NCBI GenBank assembly: GCA_012295275.1
Contig: CM022674.1
Span: 15,217,953-15,281,952 of the forward strand
Source of the DNA: Chrysomallon squamiferum
Taxonomy: Eukaryota > Mollusca > Gastropoda > Neomphalida > Peltospiridae
DNA length: 64,000 nucleotides
Reading direction: 5' to 3'
Below are positions 39,511 through 50,732 of the stretch, in pieces. Numbering within the stretch: the stretch's first letter is position 1; every line of letters starts with the position of its first letter. The position numbers and the translations under genes are program-made. The notes below the pieces were generated by a model. That model was not told where the DNA came from and did not search any database. It worked only from the letters and a program-made list of their open reading frames with translations.

Positions 39511-39994
39511 TATTTTGTGTTGTTATTTTCGTTTACTTTTTTGTTGTTGTTGTTCTCAACTTTTTGTTGAGTTGTTTGTCTTACTTTATACTTTCGTATT
39601 TTATTTATTTTCAGGATAACTTTCCTGACACAAGTAAACTAAATCGACCAAGCAGTGCTGAGCCCGAAAGCCGAAACAAAGGTTTGTCTGTCTGTCTGTC
39701 GTTTTATCTCTCCGATATACTGAACATCTATCACAGAAGTACAAAACGTTTCAAATGACTGAGTCACCGTGTCTCTGTGTTTGGGTGTAGATGTGGGTGT
39801 ATTTTCAGGATAACTTTGCTGATACAAGTAAACTAAATCGACACAGTAGTGCTGAACCCGAAAACCGAAACAAAAGTCTGTCTGCCAGTCTGCCTGTCTG
39901 TCTGTCTGTTTGTCTGTCGTTTTATTTCTCTGATATATTAAATGTCTATCCCACAGGTACACAATGTTTCCAATGACTGAGTCTCCGTGTTTCG

Positions 39995-40071
<77 letters not shown>

Positions 40072-40353
40072 GGAAATGTTGGGTGCGGGTGCATGTCCGT
40101 GAGTGCACGCATGTCTGATTTAAATATTTAAATACACGTAGTTAATAGATGATTAATGAACAGACTATATTGTTGTTTTTAGATAATACTTTTGTTGTAA
40201 TTGAATTGTTATGCTTATTTATTTATTTATTTATTTATTTTAGATCCGTGGATTTCAGATAGAGTGAAAGAAAAGCAGAAACAGCCTTCTCTGTTACGGG
40301 AACGTTTGAAACCTCCAACTGTTAACAATTATATACTGGCAACCAAATCATAG
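24123..40353 (+). CDS. CNBD2-like: Cyclic nucleotide-binding domain protein, CNBD2-like, 16 coding exons, 855 aa
   Basis: Exons: 24123-24382, 31004-31751, 32374-32443, 32899-32979, 34160-34253, 35089-35313, 36124-36314, 37127-37221, 37442-37474, 37661-37774, 38218-38330, 38646-38895, 39201-39317, 39615-39681, 40244-40353 (stop 40351-40353), plus alternative exon 39809-39875. Every junction is GT-AG and all phases agree. Exon 31004 holds a first cyclic-nucleotide-binding fold (YYIVRGEVEV, GSGEFLGLVS). Exons 32374-34253 hold a second (REIIVQGEKSDYIYFVESG, then GDFFGEECVLDDRPAH, resembling the phosphate-binding cassette). The C-terminal half is basic and charged with likely coiled coil (QEENEKAKTM..., RRRLNALDHKRRRMKHER). 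The family in mammals is cytosolic and linked to spermatogenesis; ligand binding here is inferred. The ATG at 24123 (context CACAATGG) is the surest start; candidate upstream exons are listed separately. Intron 1 is 6.6 kb. The assignment rests on domain order, not a search. Confidence 0.8.
24397..24560. repeat. GATA/GACA/GAAA microsatellite
   Basis: Imperfect tetranucleotide array in intron 1 of the CNBD2-like gene, beginning 14 bases after the donor. Confidence 0.85.
25543..25627. repeat. (GA)n microsatellite
   Basis: About 42 GA units, intronic. Confidence 0.95.
26145..26485. repeat. Degenerate ~33 bp minisatellite in intron 1
   Basis: Units close to TTTAATTGTTAGTAAGTTA-ACGAGTACA recur about ten times (TAACTGGTTAGTGAGTTAG, TAATTGTCAGTCAGTTAAC, TAATTCGTTAGTAAGTTAAG). 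The internal TTAACTxGTTA core is partly palindromic. Confidence 0.75.
26860..27170. repeat. GT/GTAT then CA/CATA repeats (near mirror pair)
   Basis: GT-rich array at 26866-26970 is followed by an AC-rich array at 27066-27160. The two could pair as an imperfect inverted repeat. Confidence 0.7.
27719..27910. repeat. (TAG)n microsatellites
   Basis: Two TAG runs (27719-27770, 27865-27909) joined by degenerate TAG/CAG triplets. Confidence 0.9.
28437..28525. repeat. (ATT)n microsatellite
   Basis: About 28 ATT triplets; degenerate TAG and ACT triplets continue to about 28850. Confidence 0.9.
29110..29260. mobile_element. GC-rich interspersed-repeat remnant
   Basis: A CCACCCCCTCATT...CCGCCCCTCCGCCCCCC block is followed by CTGGATTCGATCCCAG, which resembles a Pol III B box (GGTTCGANNCC). 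Composition contrasts sharply with the AT-rich intron. Similar GC-rich patches occur at 21120-21190 and 25820-25985. The family is not identified. Confidence 0.3.
31766..31850. repeat. (TTTTA)n microsatellite
   Basis: About 16 TTTTA pentamers directly after the donor of the 31004-31751 exon; they extend the open frame artificially. Confidence 0.9.
32218..32365. repeat. (TTTG)n/(TTTA)n microsatellite
   Basis: Tetranucleotide run ending directly before the acceptor TTTCAG of the exon at 32374. Confidence 0.9.
32985..34030. repeat. ~1 kb intronic minisatellite, ~40 bp unit
   Basis: About 25 copies of a pyrimidine-rich unit (ACACTTTCATTTACTTCTAT, then TTTTACTTGTTTCTATA-type ends) fill almost the whole intron between exons 32979 and 34160. 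Unit length varies from about 35 to 45 bases through TATAAC / TTAACATC / CCTACACATC linkers. CTAT, CCGT and CTGT tetranucleotide runs follow at 34050-34122. Confidence 0.9.
34738..34884 (+). mobile_element. Hairpin-rich, A-tailed SINE-like element, copy A
   Basis: A compact GC-rich block in AT-rich intron ends in CCCCAC plus a run of about 15 A. Hairpins: GAGCCTG 34744-34750 with CAGGCTC 34759-34765; CTAGG 34766-34770 with CCTAG 34777-34781; GGTCGCC 34803-34809 with GGTGACC 34814-34820 (one G-U pair). A fourth pairing, CCCGC 34819-34823 with GCGGG 34831-34835, shares two bases with the third. No clear A/B box is seen. A retroposed structured RNA is a reasonable guess; the family is unknown. 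Confidence 0.45.
37765..37930. repeat. ~45 bp minisatellite spanning an exon end and its donor site
   Basis: The unit begins ACGGTTTCACAGTTAGTCAT and continues ATTACCGTTATTTCTTTATTGTCGGA. The first copy contains the last nine coding bases (GGTTTCACA) and the donor GTTAGT of the exon at 37661. Three further copies follow in the intron, each with a donor-like CACAGTTCGT / CAGAATTCGT / TACAGTTAGT sequence. Confidence 0.8.
39464..39507. repeat. (GA)n microsatellite, present in all three segmental copies
   Basis: The TATA-GAGA run differs in length between copies (about 44 bp here, about 50 bp at 45035-45084, about 12 bp at 50512-50523), a length polymorphism between paralogues. Confidence 0.9.
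39809..39875 (+). CDS. Duplicate of the penultimate CNBD2-like exon (mutually exclusive candidate)
   Basis: Same length (67 bp) and phases (0 in, 1 out) as the exon at 39615-39681. It encodes DNFADTSKLNRHSSAEPENRNK against DNFPDTSKLNRPSSAEPESRNK. The acceptor TTTTCAG is good; the donor A|GTCTGT is weaker than G|GTTTGT. Because the phases are unequal, including both exons would break the frame, so they can only be used one at a time. The pair exists in all three segmental copies. Confidence 0.5.
39998..40070. repeat. (GT)n microsatellite
   Basis: About 36 GT units; shortened to a few units in copies B and C. Confidence 0.9.
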
Positions 40354-40673
40354 TAGTATGGACGTCTAGAGAAAAGATTCAGGAATTATTTCCATACAAG
40401 TTTTAACAGCCTATGTTCCAGTATTTCGGAACTGTTCGAATACAGCGTGCTAGCATTCAAGATGATCTGAAGGTCAACACAAAGAAAAACAGAAATGAAA
40501 ATATGATAGCTATAAATGGAGAGGGTTATAGACACCCTCCTGTGTCTTCCATTGAAAAAGAAATGTTAATTAAGTACTCCAAATCGCCTGTATTGTTTTC
40601 CACTATATAATTTTTCACATAATTTGACTGACTTTTGAAGGTTTGATTTATTTTCTATTGCATGCCCTATCTG

Positions 40674-40679
40674 AATAAA
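40674..40679 (+). terminator. Poly(A) signal of the CNBD2-like gene
   Basis: AATAAA about 320 bases after the stop. The same signal is kept in copy B (46202-46207) and copy C (51636-51641). Confidence 0.5.
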
Positions 40680-41464
40680 AACTGTATGAGAGGAATATCT
40701 GAAGTTTTATCATTCTGTTTTTTGCTCGAATGTTATCTCGAACTGTGAAAAAGAAAAGCATTTAATCTCAATGAGAAATGACTTGGGGAGCCGCCATTTC
40801 GTCATGGATTTAGATCGTGTATCGGGAACATCGTTTATCCACTACAGTTTACGTGCACGCAGATAACGCTACGAACGTCGTTCACATAAACAACGTCGAT
40901 CAAACAAAAGTCCGATAACTTAGCTTGATTTATGTATCCAACATGAAAGATTTTGCCACACGAAAGTGGAAGAAATCCTTGATGAAATAATTAGGTGAAG
41001 TATCTTGACTGTTTCCAACGAAAATACTCTTTTACAGAGATATCATTAGAACTGAAGCTTAAAGCAACTACACGATCACTCGCTGGACATGAAAAACATG
41101 TCACTCATCGTGTTTTCTGCCAGCCCACCTGTTACGTCATTGATAAATCAACAAGGTTATTTAGGCAAATCACTTCTGGGCATAATCGTTCTTTTCAACT
41201 TACGATTTAATGATATCGGGGCATAAATGTTAGTCATTGATAAATCAACAAGGTTATTTAGGCAAATCACTTCTGGGCATAATGTTAGTTCCAAGCTGTG
41301 TGTTGAAGACGCTGAGCACAAAATCTGTGAAGATACTCAGCGGTTTATTTTTTATGCCCGAAAAAGCGAAACATCTAAGGTCATATGACTTCAGTTTCTC
41401 AACTGTTGTGATCTAAAAATAACCTTCTTATTTGTGATTGTTTTTATTCAGTAGTATTTACCTT

Positions 41465-41507
<43 letters not shown>

Positions 41508-41828
41508 TGATTATTATTATTATTATTATTTTTATGAAGTTCTGGCAGTATCTTAGAAATAATACTGGAACTGATGATGGAATAAGTGTGTTTAATTTGT
41601 GGGGAAAATAAGGCTTGTTGTGTGTTAAACTTGGTTTAAACCATATTACATACATAATAAATAAAGTACATGTCACTCAGTACAAATTTCTTTATTCTGT
41701 CTCCTCTTTGGTTTGAAATTTGATTCATAAAATCCACTTACATTCATATCACTATACACTGCTTGTAATATTTGTAGAATTATTACGATGTAATTCGTTA
41801 TCCATTGTCCATATGTTCTTAATACTCT

Positions 41829-41900
41829 CACTGTAAAGTGCTTTGAGCCTCGCTCTCACGAGAAAAGGGCACTCCACAAGTCATCCTTATTATTATATAA
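41829..41900 (+). mobile_element. Retroposon 3'-tail-like motif, copy A
   Basis: CACTGTAAAGTGCTTTGAGC followed by AGAAAAGGGCACTCCACAAG and ATT repeats resembles the conserved 3' tail of certain animal LINE/SINE elements (GTAAAGCGCTTTGAG...AAAAGCGCTATATAA). Matched from memory; diverged. Confidence 0.4.
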
Positions 41901-43294
41901 CCGTTACCCTTGAAGTGTACCCCGATGGTGAAGAAAACTGCTTTTTATAGACAATCTCGCTTTAGAATGGGTCCTTTGAGGGTTGTTATTTTTATTTTTA
42001 TTTTTTTTTTAAAAGAAAGCAAAATTATATCAGCCAGTGAATGAATATTATGACGATACCTTAATATTTTTTTAATAGTGGATAAATGATATTCATATTC
42101 AGATATTTCTTTAGGTTGTTTTTCGATTGTGAAACAATGTGAACCAGGTCGATACCATAATGTTGTTTAATACTAACAAATATTATTAACTGATATAGAA
42201 ACTGTTGTTTGTAATTAGAATAAGGTATTTAAATCTTGAAAGAATCGTCGAGGAGAAAACTGTTTACTTTCTCTTGTATTTTAAAAAATTAATGAAATAA
42301 ACATAATCGTATCAACTTGAAATGTGTTGAGTTTTATTTTTTGCTTTCTATTCTTTCTTTTTTTTTAAAGTTTTGTTATTTCTTCCTTTCTTCCTTTTTT
42401 AATTTTTCTAATTGTTTATTATATATATGTATATATATATATTTTTTACTTTTATTGCTTCTTTCTTTCTTTCTTTAATTTTTTTAGTTTATTGTTGACC
42501 AAGATGATTCGTAGAGATGATTATTTTAGTGAACAGAAGATTAAAAACAGTCTACATTTATAATAACAAAATGATCATGATGTTGATGATAATTATGATT
42601 AACTAAGATGATAATGTTAACAGGATGATACTTATATAAATGGTGATCATTATAACCATAATTTGATGGTAATGATAATAATAATAACATGTAACTTTAT
42701 TTTTGAACTGTACCTATATATTTATATTTCGGACTATAAATCTATAAATAATTTATTCATGTCTCGTATTGGTCTAATTATAAATCTAGGACTTAATTTA
42801 TTTCTGTCGCGATTGTTCTAATTCTAAATTCAAATACTACAACAGTTTTATTAACGAATATATAGAACGTCAAAGACGGCTGTCATTGTAGACCTTTTAT
42901 TATTTAGCATCTAGGGGTATTTTAGCGACGCGGTTGACCTAGTGAACGTGCTGACGTTGACTGATCCTATAAATAAATAAAAAAATAAATAAATAAATAA
43001 ATAAATAATGATAAGTAGTATTAGAAATAGAAAAAAGCAATAGAACAATCATAATAATCACAGCAGCAGAAAGAACAAGAATACTGTTTTCTTATATGCA
43101 TGTCTTTAAATAAATGGCCACGTAACAACTTGAATGTGCTTTAATACTAAAATAATACTAATAACATTTCCCTGGATCCGTCTGTAGCTGCTTACTTACA
43201 CGCACGTACCAAGCAAAACACACAATCATTTAAATGCATACACACTAAGACACACACATACACACACTCTCTCTCTCACACACTCACACACAAA

Positions 43295-43413
<119 letters not shown>

Positions 43414-43879
43414 AATTAACTTGAAATAGTGATAATCAAAATGAATTAGTCTCAATAAATTCCAAACTAGAGACAACATCTGAAGTAACGACAATAATTT
43501 CAAAGCAAAATCAAAAAGAAAAGCGAATTTATTCACAAATACATAATAAATTCCAAAATACCATAATAAACACCCCCAAATAAATAAATAAATAAGCAAT
43601 ATGTATGCAAATGAATTAATTATTACTTACAACTAATTTATAACTGCTTAAAACAAAATCAAAAGTAAATATGCGGATATATTTACAGTTAAACAGAGCA
43701 AACTCAGAATAATCGACAATAAATTAAAAAATATGCAAATAAATTATAATAACATTCTACATTGATGAAAGATTTTAATTTATAACTGTAATTCAATTGT
43801 AAATATGCAAATCAGGTCAACCATTTATTCTGGGATGCGCAAGTGTACATAAGAGTTTTAGACGGCGTTACACTTTTAT

Positions 43880-43902
<23 letters not shown>

Positions 43903-43910
<8 letters not shown>

Positions 43911-44051
43911 GCTTGGTTAACGACAGGCTCCTAGGTCTCATCCTAGAGGAATTTTTGAGGGGGTACAGGTCGCCCTCGGGTGACCCGCCTACTTCGCGGG
44001 ATGCCCTTGTTGCCGTGATCTGCCCTTACCCCAAAAAAAAAAAAAAAAAAT
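43903..44051 (+). mobile_element. Hairpin-rich, A-tailed element, copy B
   Basis: Paralogue of the copy A element carried by the segmental duplication. One stem position is GAGCTTG instead of GAGCCTG, which keeps pairing with CAGGCTC as a G-U pair. Confidence 0.45.
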
Positions 44052-44274
44052 AATAATAATAAAAAATATAAAATCAGTTGTAAACAGATTTGTTCTAATC
44101 TATTTGTATTTTTATTGATTTTAAAACTATTAAGTGTTATTATTTTATTTTATTTATCTGTCTGTAATTTCTGTTTCTCCAAATTTGACATTTTTATATT
44201 TAAAATCCAATTAACTTATTTATTGTAATTATCTTCCACAAGCTTCATTTTCCTAATCACTTTTTTCACTCTAG

Positions 44275-44930
44275 GACAGCGTTAGAAATTGTGCCAAAAG
44301 ATCATCTCCACAACATCATCTCCAAACATCGATGCGATTACCCGGATCACGAAGATCTGCGATAATGAAGCTACAGATGGAGTCACACCTCAGAAACCAA
44401 GGAAATATGTTCTTGATGAATTGCAGGAAAAATATCAAGGCTGTTCTCATAACGAAGCTTCCAGAAAGGTGATTTGAATTTTTTTTTTTTTTTTTTTTTT
44501 TTTATCACCACCGTCGTCATTATTATTATTATTATTATTATTAGTGTCGGTGTTGTTATTTTTTTTTAATTTTCAACCTTCATCTCATTTTCGTTCCAAC
44601 TAGTATCTCGGAATTAATTTACTCTACTATCTCCCTATGAAAAGGTCTGTTTAAAATCATTATTTCTGCTAATCGGGAAAGTAATCCAAGAACTGTTTTT
44701 ATTCTCTCACATACAAATACCATTATTCTGGTTATTACAAAGGTCTGTTTGAAATGTTTTGTTGTGTTTTAGTTGGGTGCTATTACGTTTAGTACGGTAT
44801 TTCTGTGCAAGGCTCTTACTGCACGACATCGACGTACAAAATCAGACGAGTCTGTGCATCTGGATACTGGAAAAGAAACCGACATACAAGTAAGTATTGT
44901 TTCTTTTTTATTTATTTATTTATTTATTAT

Positions 44931-44972
<42 letters not shown>

Positions 44973-45013
44973 TTTTTTTTTTTTTGCTGGTGATGTTTTA
45001 TTTATTATATATC

Positions 45014-45088
<75 letters not shown>

Positions 45089-45880
45089 TATTTTGTGTTG
45101 TTATTTTCGTTTACTTTTTTGTTTTTGTTGTTCTCAACTTTTTGTTGATTTGTTTATTTTACTTTATACTTTCGTATTTTATTTATTTTCAGGATAACTT
45201 TCCTGACACAAGTAAACTAAATCGACCAAGCAGTGCTGAGCCCGAAAGCCGAAACAAAGGTTTGTTTGTCTGTCTGTCTGTCGTTTTTTTCTCTCCGATA
45301 CACTGAACATCTATCAGAGAAGTACAAAATGTTTCAAATGACTGACTCACCGTGTCTATGTGTTTGGGTGTAGCTGTGGGTGTATTTTCAGGATAACTTT
45401 CCTGACACAAGTGAACTAAATCGACACAGCAGTGCTGAACCCGAAAACCGAAATAAAAGTCTGACTGTCTGTCTGTCTGTCTGTCTGTCGTTTTATTTCT
45501 CTGACATATTAAATGTCTATCCCACAAGTACACAAAGTTTCCAATGACTGAGTTGCTGTGTTTCGATGTTTGTGTGTGTGTGTGTGTGTTGTGTGTGTGT
45601 TCGTGTGTTTTGGAACGGTTGGGTGCGTGTGCGTGCGTGCATGCATGTCTGATATAATATTTAACTACACGTAGTTAATCGATGATTCATGGATAATATA
45701 TTGTTGTTTTTAGATAATTATTTTGTTATAACTGAATTGCTATGCTTATTTATTCATTTATTTATTTTAGATCCGTGGGTTTCAGATGGAGTGAAAGAAA
45801 AGCAGAAACAGCCTTCTCTGTTACGGGAACGTTTGAAACCTCCAACTGTTAACAATTATATACTGGCAACCAAATCATAG
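44275..45880 (+). pseudogene. Truncated CNBD2-like 3' end, copy B
   Basis: Fused exon 44275-44468 joins the 5' part of the 35089 exon to the 3' part of the 38646 exon. The inherited frame (phase 2 in) meets TAA at 44363-44365, and the exon length also shifts the exit phase from 0 to 1. Downstream exons 44773-44889, 45193-45259, 45392-45458 and 45771-45880 (stop) keep open frames and GT-AG sites. With no promoter, N-terminus or nucleotide-binding domains in this copy, it is a pseudogene or at most an alternative 3' end read through from copy A. Confidence 0.75.
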
Positions 45881-47974
45881 TAGTATGGACGTTAAGAGAA
45901 AAGATTCAGGAATTATTTCCATAGAACTTTTAACAGCCTATGTTCCAGTATTTCGGAACTGTTCGAATACAACGTGCTATCATTCAAGATGATCTGAAGG
46001 TCAACACAAAGAAAAACAGAAATGAAAATATGATACCTATAAATGGAGAACGCTTATAGACACCCTCCTGTGTCTTCCATTGAAAAAGAAATGTTAATTA
46101 AGTACTCCAAATTGCCTGTATTGTTTTCCGCTATATAATTTTTGAGATAATTTGACTGACTTTTGATGGTATGATTTATTCTCTGTTACATGCCCTATCT
46201 GAATAAAAAATGTATGAGTGGAATATCTGAAGTTTTATCATTCCGTTTTTTGCTCGAATGTTATCTCGAACTGTGAAAAAGAAAAGTATTTAATCTCAAT
46301 GAGAAATGACTGGGGTAGCCGCCAGTTCGTCATGGGTTTAGATCGTGTATCGGGAACATCGTTTATCCACTACAGTTTACGTGCGTGGAGATAACGCTAC
46401 GAACGTCGTTCACATAAACAACGTCGATCAAACAAAAGTCCAATAACTTAGCTTCATTTATGTATCCAACATGAAAGATTTTGCCACAGGAAAGTGGAAG
46501 AAATCCTTGATGCAATAATTATGTGAAGTATCTTGACTATTTCCAACGAAAAGACTCTTTTACAGAGATATCAGTAGAACTGAATCTTAAAGCAACTACA
46601 CGATCACTCGCTGGACATGAAACACATGTCACTCATCGTGTTTTCTTCCAAACCACCTTTTATGTCATTGCCATTGAAGCCGATTCTCTGCAAACAGAAC
46701 CAGCTGAATTCTGACTGAAGTTCTCGTTTGTGAGCAAAATTATCGTTCTTTTCACAATGTTTAGATTTAACCGCATACAATTACGATTTAATGATATCGG
46801 AGCCAGTTACCTATAAACTGTCTAGCTGTGCCTGCACCTTGGTTTATAAATCAACAAGGTTATTTAGGCAGAGCACTTCTGTTGGTGATGTTAGTTCCAA
46901 GCTGTTTGTTGACGACACTGAGCACAAAATCTGTGAAGATATTGAGCAGTTTATTTTTGATGGCCGAAAAAGCGAAAAATCTAAGGTCATGTGACTTCAG
47001 TTTCTCAACTGTTGTGATCTAAAAAAAACCTTCTTATTTGTGATTGTTTTTATTCAGTAGTATTTACCTATCTCTTTATCTGACAGTGTCTTAGAAATAA
47101 TACTGGAACTGATGATGGAATAAGTGTGTTTAATTTGTGGGGAAAATTAGGCTTGTTATGTTTTAAACTTGGTTTAAACCATATTACATACATAATAAAA
47201 AAAGTACATGTCACTCAGTACAAATTTCTTTATAATGTCTCCTCTTTGGTTTGAAATTTGATTCATAAAATCCACTTACATTCATACCACTATACCCTGC
47301 TTGTAATATTTGTAGAATTATTACGGTGTAATTCGTTATCCATTGTCCATGTGTTCTTAATACTCTCACTGTAAAGTGCTTTGAGCCTCGCTCTCACTAG
47401 AAAGGGGCACTCCACAAGTCATCCTTAATATTATATAACCGTTTCTAGCATTAAGTGAACCCCAGTGGTGAAGAAAACTGGTGTTCAGAGACGATCTCGC
47501 TTTAGAATGGGTCCTTTTAGGGTTGTTAATTTATTTTTATTTTTATTTTTTATTTTTTTTAGCAGAAAGCAAAATTAGACCAGCCAGTGAATGAATATTA
47601 TGACGATACCTTAATATTTTTTAATAGTGGATAAATGATATTCAGTTTCAGATATTTCTTTAGGTTGTTTTTCGATTGTGAAACGATGCGAACCAGGTCG
47701 ATACCATAATGTTGTTTAATACTAACAAATATTATTAACTGATATAGAAACTGTTGTTTGTAATTAGAATAAGGTATTTAAATCTTGAAAGAATCGTCGA
47801 GGACAAAACAGTTTACTTTCTCTTTTATGTTAAAAAATTAATGAAATAAACATAATCGTATCAACTTGAAATGTGTTGAGTTTTATTTTTTGCTTTCTAT
47901 TCTTTCTTTTTTTTTAAGTTTTGTTACTTCTTCCTTTCTTCCATTTTTTATTTTTCTAATTGTTTTATTATATA

Positions 47975-48005
<31 letters not shown>

Positions 48006-48861
48006 TTTACTTTTATTGCTTCTTTCTTTCTTTCTTTAATTTTTTTATTTTATTGTTGACCAAGATGATTCGTAGAGATGGTTATTTTAGTGAACAGAAG
48101 ATTAAAAACAGTCTACATTTATAATAACAAAATGATCATGATGTTGATGATAATTATGATTAAGTAAGGTGATAATGTTAACAGGATGATACTTATATAA
48201 ATGGTGATCATTATAACCATAATTGGATGGTAATGATAATAATAATAACATGTAACTTTATTTTTGAAGTGTACCTATATATTTATGTTTCGGACTATAA
48301 ATCTATAAATAATTTATTCCTTTCTCGTATTGGTCTAATTATAAATCTAGGACTTAAATTATTTCTGTCGCGATTGTTCTAATTCTAAATTCAAATACTA
48401 CTACAGTTTTATTAACGAGTATATAGAACGTAAAAGACGGCCGTCATTGTAGACCTTTTATTATTTAGCATCTAGGGGTATTTTAGCGACGCGGTTGACC
48501 TAGTGAACGTGCTGACGTTGTTTCATCCTATAAATAAATAAATAAATAAATAAATAATGATAAGTAGTATTAGAAATAGAAAAAAAAACAATAGAACAAT
48601 CATAATAATCACAGCAGCAGAAAGAACAAGAATACTGTTTTCTTATATGCATGTCTTTAAATAAATGGCCACGTAACAACTTGAATTTGCCTAAATACTA
48701 AAATAATACTAACAACATTTCCCTGGATCCGTCTGTAGCTGCTTACTTACACGCACGTACGCACCAAAACACACAATCATTTACATACATACACACTAAT
48801 ACACACACAAGCACACTCACACACACACACAGACTCACACACACTCTCTCTCTCATACACA

Positions 48862-48901
<40 letters not shown>

Positions 48902-49238
48902 TAACTAGAAATAGTGATAATCAAAATGAATTAGTTTCAATAAATTCCAAATTAGTGACAACATCCGAAGTAACGACAATAATTTCAAAGCAAAATCAAA
49001 AACAAAAGCGAATTTATTCAAAAATACATAAATAAATTCCGAAATACGATAATAAACTCCTCCCCCAAATAAATAAATAAATAAGCAAATGAATTCATTA
49101 TTACTTACAACGAATTTATTACTACCTATAACAAAATCAAAAGTAAATATGCGGATATATTTACAGTTAAACAGAGCAAACTCAGAATAACCGACAATAA
49201 ATTAAGAAATATGCAAATAAATTATAATAACATTCTAC
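45881..49238. other. Conserved 3' flank of copy B
   Basis: Matches the copy A flank at high identity; small open frames here are not supported as genes. Contains a TA run at 47970-48004 and CA repeats at 48780-48900. Confidence 0.6.
47368..47436 (+). mobile_element. Retroposon 3'-tail-like motif, copy B
   Basis: Paralogue of the 41829 motif (CACTGTAAAGTGCTTTGAGC...AGAAAGGGGCACTCCACAAG). Confidence 0.4.
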
Positions 49239-49357
49239 ATTGATGAAAGATTTTAATTAATAACTGTAATTCAATTGTAAATATGCAAATCAGGTCAACC
49301 ATTTATTCTGGGATGCGCAAGTGTACATAAGAGTTTTGGATGGCGTTATACTTTTAT

Positions 49358-49378
<21 letters not shown>

Positions 49379-49388
<10 letters not shown>

Positions 49389-49523
49389 GCCTGGTTAACG
49401 ACAGGCTCCTAGGTCTCATCCTAGAGGAATTTTTGAGGGGGTACAGGTCGCCCTCGGGTGACCCGCCTACTTCGCGGGATGACCTTGTTGCCGTGATCTG
49501 CCCTTACCCCACAAAAAAAAAAT
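49379..49523 (+). mobile_element. Hairpin-rich, A-tailed element, copy C
   Basis: Paralogue of the copy A element. All stem sequences are intact (GAGCCTG/CAGGCTC, CTAGG/CCTAG, GGTCGCC/GGTGACC) and one loop-side base differs (GGGATGACC for GGGATGCCC). Confidence 0.45.
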
Positions 49524-49750
49524 TAATTAAATAAATAAATAAATAAAAACAGTTGTAACCGGATTTGTTCTAATCTATTTGTATTTTTATTGATTTTAAA
49601 ACTATTAAGTGTTATTTATTTTATTTTATTTATCTGTCTGTAATTTCGGTTTCTCCAAATTTGACATTTTTATATTTAAAATCCAATTAACTTGTTTATT
49701 GTAATTATCTTCCACAAGCTTCATTTTCCTAATCACTTTTTTCACTCTAG

Positions 49751-50417
49751 GACAGCGTTAGAAATTGTGCCAAAAGATCATCTCCACAACATCATCTCCA
49801 AACATCGACGAGATTACCCGGATCACGAAGATCTGCGATAACGAAGCTACAGATGGAGTCACACCTCAGAAACCAAAGAAATATGTTCTTAATCAATTGC
49901 AGGAAAAATATCCAGGCTGTTCTTATAACGAAGCTTCCAGAAAGGTGTTTTGATTTTTTTTTTTTTTTTTTTTTTTTATCACCACCGTCGTCATTATTAT
50001 TATTATTATGATTATTATTATTATTATTAGTGTCGATGTTGTTATTTTTTTTAATTTTCAGCCTTCATCTCATTTTCGTTTCAACTGGTATCTCGGAATT
50101 AATTTACTCTACTATCTACCTATGAAAAGGTCTGTTTAAAATCATTATTTCTGCTAATCGGGAAAGTAATTCAAGAAATTGTTTTTATTCTCTCACATAC
50201 AAATTCCATTATTCTCGTTATTACAAATTTGTTTAAAATGTTTTGTTGTGTTTCAATTGGGTACTATTACCTTTAGTACGGTATTTCTGTGCAAGGCTCT
50301 TACTGCACGACATCGACGTACAAAATCAGACGAGTCTGTGCATCTGGATATTGGAAAAGAAACCGACATACAAGTAAGTGTTGTTTCTTTTTTATTTATT
50401 TATTTATTTATTATTAT

Positions 50418-50461
<44 letters not shown>

Positions 50462-50492
50462 TGTTGTTGTTGTTTTATTTATTTTATATATG

Positions 50493-50524
<32 letters not shown>

Positions 50525-50701
50525 ATTTATTTTGTGTTGTTATTTTCGTTTACTTTTTTGTTCTTGTTGTTGTTCTCAACTTTTTGTTGAGTTGTTTGTC
50601 TTACTTTATACTTTCGTATTTTATTTATTTTCAGGATAACTTTCCTGACACAAGTAAACTAAATCGACCAAGCAGTGCTGAGCCCGAAAGCCGAAACAAA
50701 G

Positions 50702-50732
<31 letters not shown>

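Larger units (their letters stand above)
43761..49238 (+). repeat. Segmental tandem triplication, copy B (5.48 kb)
   Basis: Head-to-tail with A and C. The pitch to copy C is 5478 bp (hairpin element at 43915 and 49393). It lacks about 3.61 kb relative to copy A: exon start 35089 corresponds to 44275 (offset 9186) but 39201 corresponds to 44773 (offset 5572). Outside the deletion it differs from A by scattered substitutions and microsatellite lengths, and is closer to C than to A. Confidence 0.85.

Noticed and set aside
44289-44477. Open frame starting MCQKIISTTSSPNID in copies B and C as a new fused-exon protein
   Set aside because: It reads the 5' half of the fused exon in the wrong frame relative to copy A; it is open only because of the deletion and has no upstream promoter or start context.
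46523-47022. Small conserved open frames (MKYLDYFQRKDSF..., MPAPWFINQQGYLG...) in the B and C flanks
   Set aside because: Copies B and C are near-identical overall, so conservation is uninformative; the copy A equivalents are rearranged and there is no splice or domain evidence.
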